Source of the DNA: CAG-411 sp963643465 | Lineage (GTDB): Bacteria > Bacillota > Clostridia > Lachnospirales > Lachnospiraceae | DNA length: 64,000 nucleotides | Assembly: GCA_963643465.1 (NCBI GenBank) | Contig: CAVIJT010000002.1 | Coordinates: 186,001 to 250,000 of the forward strand | Direction: 5' to 3' | In this document: in pieces, positions 33,229 to 40,719 of the stretch | Numbering within the stretch: position 1 is the stretch's first letter | Layout of the letters: each line of letters begins with the position of its first letter | The notes under the pieces: model-generated | What the model was told of the DNA's origin: nothing | The model's database searches: none | What the model saw: the letters and a program-made list of their open reading frames with translations, nothing else | Made by a program: the position numbers and the translations under genes

Positions 33229-34098
33229 TTATCGATTTAAAAATCTATTTTTTCTTGCGGTACTAATATACTCATTAGTTGCTGCAATACTTGTAGTTGT
33301 ATTCGATACGGTAGATGCAGTATCTCCACAACTACATCCTTCTTCTGATACATCTCCGCAAATTACACTTGCCTCTCCAGTATCAATGTCCGCACCAAAT
33401 TCAATAGCAATCTCAATACACAAAGGCTGTGTTACGGTAAAAGTACATGTTTTCTCACCCAATGGGCAACTATCCTGTTTTGCAACAACTGTACTTCCAC
33501 AACAACGCGCAGTTGCAGACTTGGAAGTGGCAAACGGTGTCACCGTTACAGGAACACATACGGTTTCTTTCTGATAAAAAGTAGACTCACAACTTGGTAG
33601 ATTTTGGCATACCGGACCGCAAATAGTTAATCCTGTTGCTGTTGTATTTCCGCCAAATACACAAACATTCACTGGTCCAATTGCATAAGTTTTTGCAAGT
33701 GTAATACATACCTGCATTTCTCCGTCCACTTTATCCAGTGGAAAATCAATTTTAATTCCTGCACATCCTGTAGGAGGATCTGGCTTTTCTTCGGTTTTTA
33801 TCTCAACATTTTTTCCCCATACAACGTCCTGTGAAACCCCATTTATTACAACTGTAACAGAAATAATATCTTCCGGTGTAATATCTTTACATATTCCCAG
33901 TAAAAAATGGCTCAAATCTGCATATTGCGATGTATCAGTTCCCACTCCCGCCACATCATAACAAAACTTCTGGTTCTCTCCTTCTGCCGGATGTAATACC
34001 GAATCCGTTTCATTTAAAACAAATACAAACGGAAGAATTCGTTCTCCTGTTACCTTGGAATAATCAACAGTTCCTGAGCATGTCGTGATTGTTTTCAT
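33229..34098 (-). CDS. Cysteine-rich protein, possible spore-surface type
   Basis: 289 residues with 18 Cys and no signal peptide or TM. It is beta-rich. Two blocks stand out: a central PTGCAGIKIDFPLDKV to GLTICGPVC part, and a C-terminal VCVPVTVTPF, CCGSTVV, CTFTVTQPLCIEIAIEFG part. The tail is Ser/Thr/Asn-rich. Cys-rich, leaderless, beta-type proteins of this look are typical of clostridial and Bacillus spore coat or exosporium layers, but I do not recognise the exact family. Single gene with its own terminator. Confidence 0.45.
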   Translation of the reverse strand: MKTITTCSGTVDYSKVTGERILPFVFVLNETDSVLHPAEGENQKFCYDVAGVGTDTSQYADLSHFLLGICKDITPEDIISVTVVINGVSQDVVWGKNVEIKTEEKPDPPTGCAGIKIDFPLDKVDGEMQVCITLAKTYAIGPVNVCVFGGNTTATGLTICGPVCQNLPSCESTFYQKETVCVPVTVTPFATSKSATARCCGSTVVAKQDSCPLGEKTCTFTVTQPLCIEIAIEFGADIDTGEASVICGDVSEEGCSCGDTASTVSNTTTSIAATNEYISTARKNRFLNR

Positions 34099-34205
34099 AG
34101 CATGACTCCTAATATATTCTAATCATTACTAAAATATGCAAAAAAAATAGAAATGTGTTGTTCCCTCAATATAATTGCAAAACTCCATTTACTCTACAAG
34201 TAAAA

Positions 34206-34232
34206 ATGGGAAGGATTTTTTCTCCTTCCCAT
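34206..34232 (-). terminator. Terminator after the ABC exporter operon
   Basis: ATGGGAAGGA and TCCTTCCCAT, a perfect 10-bp stem, with TTTTTA following on the minus strand. Confidence 0.85.
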
Positions 34233-34242
34233 AAAAATTATA

Positions 34243-35835
34243 TTACAATCTGGCAAATCTTTTACTACCCTTTTTCTTTAACCATAAAACCATAAGCCCT
34301 ATCAAAATAAGAAATGCCACTGCACACAAAATCATATACATTTTTGGTTCTATCATATCACTTGTCCAATAATAGATTGCACAAACGGCAATTACAAAAA
34401 CCCAATTTCCAAACAGAGCAATCATTACACTAAGGCTCTGCTTTACTGCTGCGGTTTCATTGCTCCAATTTAAATTAGGTAGCAAAAGTCCAATAATAAG
34501 TCCTGACAACGCGCTAATACATACTACCAACACAACCAGAATCGGAAGCATAATCATAGAAAAGCTATCTGGAGTCAATACATATTCTACACAAGCAGTA
34601 CAAATAAGCATTGGCACGATTGTAAGTACAAGGTGCAGCTTTATTTTTGCCTTTAATACCTGCCATGGCGATACCGGTAAAGATTGTACAATCCAAAGAT
34701 TTTTACCTTCTAACGATATGGATGGTACGGTAATATCATTCATTGTTCCAAGAAGAGCTAACGCTGCCGCTGCAAATAGAATTACCATATCTTCATTTGC
34801 TCCAGAAAATTTCAATATACGAATAATAATATCCTGTTTCCAAATTACAGCCACCGCTCCAAGCAAAATGAAAAGACTGCCAAGACCACAGTTTAACATA
34901 TATGTGGCACTGCTGGTGAAACGTTTCAGTTCCTTTCTAAATAATGCACTGGTTGCATTTCCAGCGGTCATCTTACCTGCTTTGTATACTGCTTTTTTCT
35001 CGCCCTTCTTTGTAGTCATAATTTTCGAGAAACTACGCAAAAGAATGAAATACATAAGAAGCAGTAAAACTACTGCCATTAGTGCAAAATAAGCAAGATA
35101 CTTTATATCTCCAGTTGCTCCAAGTCCCATGCAATAAACTGGAAATACTTTATTTTTAATCGTTTCTCCTACAACACCTGCATTTTGCAAAATCAAGCTA
35201 ATATAGTCATAAGCCTTTCCATAAAGATAATAATATGCACCAATAAATACCAAAGAAATAATTACGGTAATATAGGATTTGTTCTTCAAATGAACACTAA
35301 CCAATGCCACAATCCATCCAAGTAAACAAGATAAAATGAGTACAAAAATAGATACTACTATCATCGTAATAAGTCCACCTACAATTGCCTCTGGACTTAT
35401 GCCTGTATAGTTACAATAAACCATTATTGTCGGAATAAACACCATAGCTTCATAAGCAAGTCCCATGACATAAACGCCAGACAAACGAGCGATTAAAATA
35501 TGTCTTGGTTTTATAGGCATTGCCAAAAGCATTTCATTATCTTTTGCAAGATATAAACTGGAATATGTATTAAATACACTTCCAAATACACCAAAAGCAA
35601 TCGCAATAAGTCCCATAAGTGCGTAATAAAGCCAATCCAACTGAAAACCAATTAACGGCTCTACAAGCCATTCTGCTGCCATATAAAAGATACTGCCTAA
35701 CATCACATACAATGCCACCAAAACCAGTATGTAACCAATGAAACTAACTTTACTTCGTCTCTTTCCCTTTTTGTTATCCTGATACAAAAATGCACCTACT
35801 TCGCGCATTTGCTTTTTCATTAATATTTTTAACAT
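34243..35835 (-). CDS. ABC exporter permease
   Basis: 530 residues with about twelve TMs in two halves, each preceded by an amphipathic basic segment (KQMREVGAFLYQDNKKGKRRS; FRKELKRFTSSATYML). AKDNEMLLAMPIKPRHI and VQSLPVSPWQVLKAKI are the short cytoplasmic segments typical of large ABC-2 type permeases. It starts 12 bases after its ATPase. Substrate unknown. Confidence 0.82.
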   Translation of the reverse strand: MLKILMKKQMREVGAFLYQDNKKGKRRSKVSFIGYILVLVALYVMLGSIFYMAAEWLVEPLIGFQLDWLYYALMGLIAIAFGVFGSVFNTYSSLYLAKDNEMLLAMPIKPRHILIARLSGVYVMGLAYEAMVFIPTIMVYCNYTGISPEAIVGGLITMIVVSIFVLILSCLLGWIVALVSVHLKNKSYITVIISLVFIGAYYYLYGKAYDYISLILQNAGVVGETIKNKVFPVYCMGLGATGDIKYLAYFALMAVVLLLLMYFILLRSFSKIMTTKKGEKKAVYKAGKMTAGNATSALFRKELKRFTSSATYMLNCGLGSLFILLGAVAVIWKQDIIIRILKFSGANEDMVILFAAAALALLGTMNDITVPSISLEGKNLWIVQSLPVSPWQVLKAKIKLHLVLTIVPMLICTACVEYVLTPDSFSMIMLPILVVLVVCISALSGLIIGLLLPNLNWSNETAAVKQSLSVMIALFGNWVFVIAVCAIYYWTSDMIEPKMYMILCAVAFLILIGLMVLWLKKKGSKRFARL

Positions 35836-35847
35836 GAATTCTCCTCC

Positions 35848-36579
35848 CTAGCTTTCTCTTGTCTGGCCTGCACCCGTATCTTCCAGCTCCAAGAATACAT
35901 TTTCCAGAGAGGTATTTCCTTTTACTTCCTCCATTGTTCCAGATACAATCAATTTGCCACCTTTAATAATCGCAACTTTATCACATAACTTTTCTGCAAC
36001 TTCTAATACATGTGTAGAGAAGAAAATCGCAGTCCCTTTATCACACATTTCTCGCATCAATTGTTTTAACATATGGGATGCTTTTGGATCTAGTCCTACA
36101 AAAGGTTCATCCATGATAATCAATTTTGGCTCATGCACAAGTGCTGAAATAATTGCCAACTTTTGCTTCATTCCATGAGAATATTCGCTGACTGCCTGTC
36201 CCAAATCAGATGTAAGTTCAAACATATCTGCATACTTGTGAATTCGATGCTCTCTTTCTTTTGCACCTACTTCAAATATATCTGCTATGAAATTTAAATA
36301 TTGAATACCAGTCATAAATTCATAAAGGTCCGGATTATCCGGTATGTACGCTAACTTTTGTTTTCCTTTGATGGAATCTTCTTTTATAGAAGTACCATCA
36401 ATATAAATATTTCCTTCATCAAACTGTAAAATGCCACAACATGCTTTAATGGTCGTAGTCTTTCCTGCTCCATTGTGACCGATAAATCCATAGATTTCAC
36501 CCGGTTCAATATGCAGACTTAAATGGTCTACAGCCTTCTTGTCTCCATATGACTTTGACAAATTTTCAATTTTTAACAT
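35848..36579 (-). CDS. ABC exporter ATP-binding protein
   Basis: 243 residues from ATG 36579 (GGGAGG upstream; the longer frame has none). Walker A GHNGAGKTT, Q-loop AYIPDNPDLYE, a signature region VSEYSHGMKQKLAI (SHGMKQ in place of SGGQ) and Walker B LIIMDEPFVGLD are present. Closest in type to the CcmA/YtrB-like exporter ATPases. Confidence 0.9.
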   Translation of the reverse strand: MLKIENLSKSYGDKKAVDHLSLHIEPGEIYGFIGHNGAGKTTTIKACCGILQFDEGNIYIDGTSIKEDSIKGKQKLAYIPDNPDLYEFMTGIQYLNFIADIFEVGAKEREHRIHKYADMFELTSDLGQAVSEYSHGMKQKLAIISALVHEPKLIIMDEPFVGLDPKASHMLKQLMREMCDKGTAIFFSTHVLEVAEKLCDKVAIIKGGKLIVSGTMEEVKGNTSLENVFLELEDTGAGQTRES

Positions 36580-36691
36580 TTTTGTTATCCTCCCATTTAC
36601 TTTTTCTATCAAATGATACCATATTGTTACCAGCATTTCTACCAAGTTTTGAGAACCTTAGGAATTTTCATTCACTACTGACATAAATAGC

Positions 36692-36728
36692 AATATCCCT
36701 GGTTCTTATAAAAATCTCCAGGGATATT
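36692..36728. terminator. Probable terminator after the chemotaxis gene
   Basis: AATATCCCTGG and CCAGGGATATT form a perfect 11-bp stem with a 15-nt loop. The T tract on the minus strand is weak. A second, poorer hairpin lies at 36737-36772. Confidence 0.6.
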
Positions 36729-36784
36729 TCATTCAAGGATAACACCCAACTTTTATGCTAAGTGCTACTTATATATTTATTTTT

Positions 36785-38257
36785 TTAACTTTCTATGCTC
36801 CCATTTAACACTGCAGATAATCGTTCGATTCCATTTTGCACATTCTCCATAGATTTTAAAATATTTTCCACACCAGCCACCTGTTCTTCTGTAGAAGAAC
36901 TGATTTCGGTTGTAGTTTCGGCAGACTTCTCTGATATGGTCTCTAATTTTTGCATAGATTCTAATAATCGCTCTTTCATTATAACCATATTGTCTAATTC
37001 TGTCCTTAACAGATCTGTCACCTTAATTACTTCTTCAGAGGAATGCAGCATTGTCTGAAAGATTTTTATAGTATCATCCAACTTATCATGAGATTGCTGC
37101 ACAATCCTACTATTATAATCCATAATTTTGTTGGTATCTTCTACTGTACCAATAATATCTTTTAAAATCGCATCTATTTTTTGTGTTGCTTGAGAAGATT
37201 CCGTAGAAAGTGCATTAATTTCCTCTGCGACTACCGCAAAACCTTTTCCCGCTTCTCCGGCTCTTGCTGCTTCAATGGCCGCATTTAGTGCAAGTAAATT
37301 TGTTTGTTGTGCAATTTGGTTGATACTATCAATAATCTCACCAATTAAACTTGATTTTTGAGATAAGGTAATCACTCCTTGAGATGCCTCTTTTGTAGAT
37401 TTGATATTTTCATCAAACTTCTTTGATAATTCAGAAATTGCAACAATTCCCTCATCATTTTTTTGTTTCAATTGATTCATATTGTCTACAGTTTCACTGA
37501 CACGATTTTCTGAATTGGTAATCTTTTCACTCAAATCATTAAATATGCCAAGACTTCCATTCACTTCCTCAATCTGAACATCTGAACTATTGGAAATTTC
37601 CTCTGTAGATGCGGCAATTTCTTGAGAACTCTGTTCAAAATTATGTAGCGAAACATAAATTGTTTCGGTAGATTCCTGTATCTTATCTACAGCAATTTTT
37701 ACATTTCCAATCAACTGTTCACTCTCTTTTTCCTTCTCCTCTACTACACAAAATAGCTGATACGTTCTACTGGTAATCACTACCGTTCCCATAATACACA
37801 ACATAAATACAATAGCAATAAATATCCAGACAATGACACTGTGCATTTTTATAAAACCGCTTGGAGCAATAATCATAGCTACCACATTGGATATAATGGT
37901 AACACTTGCATTTACTTTCACCACAGATACATCATAGTAAGCAATACACAATAATAATGCTAAAAAATATACATGAGACATAGCACCATACTTACCATCA
38001 CCTGTTATAGCAAGGGTAAGGGCTCCAAAAAATGGAGAGAGTGAAACATACAAATATTTTGCATATTGTCCTAAATTCTTTTCAAATATTCTAACCAAAA
38101 TACTGGCCAATGGCCATAAAAATATAACAGCATCGATCCATGTTCCCTGCACAAATAGCATTACAAATACAAATCCTGCAATTGGAACACCCATGTTGAC
38201 AAAACATTCAATTACATTCATCTGTTTTTCTTCGTTTTTTAAAACTTCTAACTGCAT
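36785..38257 (-). CDS. Methyl-accepting chemotaxis protein
   Basis: 490 residues. The N-terminal ~180 form about five or six TMs with only short loops, so there is no large external sensor domain. The C-terminal part is a long coiled coil with the hairpin tip IDSINQIAQQTNLLALNAAIEAARAGE, split here as QIAQQTNLLALNAAIEAARA and GKGFAVVAEE. It ends in LNGSIES. It should signal to CheA/CheW, which are not in this window. The stimulus may be membrane-related or lipophilic (inference). RBS is weak. Confidence 0.92.
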   Translation of the reverse strand: MQLEVLKNEEKQMNVIECFVNMGVPIAGFVFVMLFVQGTWIDAVIFLWPLASILVRIFEKNLGQYAKYLYVSLSPFFGALTLAITGDGKYGAMSHVYFLALLLCIAYYDVSVVKVNASVTIISNVVAMIIAPSGFIKMHSVIVWIFIAIVFMLCIMGTVVITSRTYQLFCVVEEKEKESEQLIGNVKIAVDKIQESTETIYVSLHNFEQSSQEIAASTEEISNSSDVQIEEVNGSLGIFNDLSEKITNSENRVSETVDNMNQLKQKNDEGIVAISELSKKFDENIKSTKEASQGVITLSQKSSLIGEIIDSINQIAQQTNLLALNAAIEAARAGEAGKGFAVVAEEINALSTESSQATQKIDAILKDIIGTVEDTNKIMDYNSRIVQQSHDKLDDTIKIFQTMLHSSEEVIKVTDLLRTELDNMVIMKERLLESMQKLETISEKSAETTTEISSSTEEQVAGVENILKSMENVQNGIERLSAVLNGSIES

Positions 38258-38400
38258 ACCTATTCCCCCAATAAATTATTTTTTTATATTTAGCCCCTGT
38301 AAACTTTCTACCATTTTCCCCCTTTCTTTTTACTTTTATTTTACAATTTTTTCTCATTATTTTTTTGTTTTCTAACTGAACTGCGTTTTTTGAACAACTA

Positions 38401-38441
38401 AAAAAGGAAAAAGCCAGTTTTCTTTGCTTTTTCCCTTTTTT
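38401..38441 (-). terminator. Terminator after the AgrC-like kinase gene
   Basis: AAAAAGGAAAAAGC pairs with GCTTTTTCCCTTTTT around an 11-nt loop; the A run on the left gives a T tract on the minus strand. Confidence 0.75.
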
Positions 38442-38443
38442 TC

Positions 38444-39748
38444 TTATTTTTTGTTTTCTTTTTTACTCATTATAGTAATCTGAAATTCTAAATATATTTT
38501 TCCATTCTCTTTCTGATTCTTCACTTGCAAATCACAATTGTACTCCTGGCAAATCTGCTTTACATTTGTCAATCCAAATCCCCTCTGTTTTCCTTTACTA
38601 CTTTCCCCTCTTTCAAACATTTTGATTTTCTGTTCTTGAGAAACATAATCACTCTCGTTCTTCACTTTTAAAACAATCTTTTCTGACTCTTCCAGAAGCT
38701 CTAAATATATTACTTTTTCTTTTTCGCTGTTTTCTATAGCCTCCATCGCGTTGTCAAACAGATTTCCGATTACTTCCACCATTTTATGAAGAGGCACTCT
38801 GCTTTGTAACTCCTGTATCCGTATATCATAAGAAACGGTAATGCCCTGTTTTTCCGCCTGCAAAAACTTTCCATACAGAAAACCAATAATCACAGAATTC
38901 CCTATGCTTAGCATTCTGTAATATTGATTTTCTGTTTGTATTGCCTCTACATAAACCTGCTGTTCCTTTACTAATTCTTCATAAGTGGTACAGGTATAGT
39001 GCATACTCTGAATCGCATTCAAGTGATTTTGAAAATCATGTTGTTTCTTTCGTATATCTTCAATCAGATTTTGAAATCCTTCATCATACATTTGATGCAT
39101 TTGAAGCTGCATTTCCCATTCCTTTGCTTTGTAATGGCTTTTTTGCCACATATAAAGTACACTGAAAATCAATACTAAACTTATAAAAAGAAAACCATAA
39201 TCTTCCAACAATAAAGATACATATCTGCCACTCCAGCGGTTATATACAATCTCTATAATCCCTAAGAAGCCAAGAGAAAGAACAAGCTGTAACAATACGA
39301 TTTTTTGTTGCATAAAATTAGAAAATTTATCTAGTTTCATATGTGGAAAACATACTAAAGCAATCAAAAATGCCATAACATTTAATGCAAGCCAACTATC
39401 ATATGTTTCCAATAATTGTTTTCTACAAAAAAGAGTATATACACTACTTAATATACTCCAGCATCCTAATTGCAATATTCCTAGCAAAACAATCCCTATT
39501 TGTATGTTTGCAATATATTTTCTTTTTTCAAACCCAAACTGAAGAAGCGGATATGAAAAATGAGTAATTATTCCCAATAAATGGGACAACAGGCTATAAG
39601 CAAGACCATAAAATAAAGAAAAATCCAATACAATCAGTGCAATATGCTTCCAATTTAATCGTAAGTTCTTTCCGTATAGCAAATCAATGCCCCTCATATA
39701 ACACATATCTTCCAACGTAACATAAAGTATCCTCATAGCAATTTCCAT
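38444..39748 (-). CDS. AgrC-type (GHKL) sensor histidine kinase
   Basis: 434 residues from ATG 39748, which follows AAGGAG. Six or more N-terminal TMs are followed by a HPK10-type dimerisation helix with KKQHDFQNHLNAIQSM (phospho-His in the HDxxNHL context), and a GHKL ATPase (NLFDNAMEAIENS N-box; RGFGLTNVKQIC G-box). Partners with the LytTR regulator 69 bases upstream. Such pairs sense peptides, but no AgrB/AgrD-like gene is visible. Confidence 0.88.
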   Translation of the reverse strand: MEIAMRILYVTLEDMCYMRGIDLLYGKNLRLNWKHIALIVLDFSLFYGLAYSLLSHLLGIITHFSYPLLQFGFEKRKYIANIQIGIVLLGILQLGCWSILSSVYTLFCRKQLLETYDSWLALNVMAFLIALVCFPHMKLDKFSNFMQQKIVLLQLVLSLGFLGIIEIVYNRWSGRYVSLLLEDYGFLFISLVLIFSVLYMWQKSHYKAKEWEMQLQMHQMYDEGFQNLIEDIRKKQHDFQNHLNAIQSMHYTCTTYEELVKEQQVYVEAIQTENQYYRMLSIGNSVIIGFLYGKFLQAEKQGITVSYDIRIQELQSRVPLHKMVEVIGNLFDNAMEAIENSEKEKVIYLELLEESEKIVLKVKNESDYVSQEQKIKMFERGESSKGKQRGFGLTNVKQICQEYNCDLQVKNQKENGKIYLEFQITIMSKKENKK

Positions 39749-39817
39749 AATAATTCTCCTTGCTTTCTTAGTATTCCGTGTCACATCTACCAGAATTGTT
39801 TCATTGGCGCATCTATC

Positions 39818-40549
39818 TTATTCTTTCACTTGAAAATATTCTTTTACTTTTTTTATGTAAGCAGTTCCAATTTCTAAATTCATGAAATCTTCTTTTAAAA
39901 TAAAATATCGATTTACAGAATCTAATGCTTGAACATATTTCATATTTACAATAGTAGACCTGCTACATTGTATAAAATCTTTACAGTCTATTTCCTCCAT
40001 TAATTTCTTACAACTTTTATATGGCATTTTCAACTTCTCAAAAGTAGTCTGAATAGTAAGGCTATGTGCGCTATTTTCTATGTATATAATCTCTGAAATA
40101 TTTATAGCAAACAGCAAACCATCTCTTCTAAAAAATAAGTTTCTATCCTTTTCTCTCTCTGTCGTATATTCTAATGCTCTTTCTATTATCCTTTTTATCT
40201 TATTAGAATCATATGGCTTTTCTAAATAAGCATAACTATGAATACTTGTAAACGCATATAATTTAGGGTCCATCAATGCTGTTGTAAATATCATTGGTGT
40301 AAATTGATATTTTTCAATGCCTCTAACTTTTTGTGCAAATTCAATTCCTGACACATCTCCACTTTGCTTGGAATCTAAAACAATATCAATCACAAAAACA
40401 TCTATGGTATACTGAAGTGCTTTCTGATAGGCTTCCATACTATTCAACGCTGTATAAATATTAATTTCCATTTGGATTTCTTCTACAATTTGCCGCAACA
40501 TTTCCAGTGCAGCTTTATTATCTTCTACAATGAGTATATTTTTTATCAT
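39818..40549 (-). CDS. LytTR-type response regulator (AgrA-like)
   Basis: 243 residues. The receiver has acidic pair IVEDN, phospho-Asp in FVIDIVLDSKQSGDVSG and Lys in YLEKPYD. The C-terminal LytTR DNA-binding domain runs from FAINISEIIYIENSAH to FIQCSRSTIVNMKYVQAL. It is transcribed together with the adjacent GHKL kinase. Confidence 0.9.
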   Translation of the reverse strand: MIKNILIVEDNKAALEMLRQIVEEIQMEINIYTALNSMEAYQKALQYTIDVFVIDIVLDSKQSGDVSGIEFAQKVRGIEKYQFTPMIFTTALMDPKLYAFTSIHSYAYLEKPYDSNKIKRIIERALEYTTEREKDRNLFFRRDGLLFAINISEIIYIENSAHSLTIQTTFEKLKMPYKSCKKLMEEIDCKDFIQCSRSTIVNMKYVQALDSVNRYFILKEDFMNLEIGTAYIKKVKEYFQVKE

Positions 40550-40611
40550 AAGAATACCGCCATTTCATTTTTAATACTATGTTTTTTATTGTAACACAGA
40601 AATGAAAAATG

Positions 40612-40652
40612 AAAAAGGCAACAACCAACTTTTATGCCAGATGTTGCCTTTT
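40612..40652 (-). terminator. Terminator after the LRR protein gene
   Basis: AAAAAGGCAACA and TGTTGCCTTTT form an 11-bp stem with an 18-nt loop and T run on the minus strand. The loop sequence is shared with the region after the chemotaxis gene at 36737-36772. Confidence 0.8.
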
Positions 40653-40672
40653 ATATATTTATGTAATTATTT

Positions 40673-40708
40673 TTAACTTTCTATGCTTCCACTTCGCACC
40701 TCTAATAA
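40673..40708 (-). pseudogene. Diverged remnant of a chemotaxis-gene 3' end
   Basis: In one minus-strand frame this reads WLLEVRSGSIES and a stop, compared with RLSAVLNGSIES and stop at the end of the chemotaxis protein gene (36785-36820). The 3' flanks also match: both continue with TTAAAAA.., TATATA and a loop sequence containing AACTTTTATGC. It sits between the LRR gene stop (40720) and its terminator. The rest of the second copy is absent. Confidence 0.6.
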
Positions 40709-40719
40709 CCATCCTTTCC

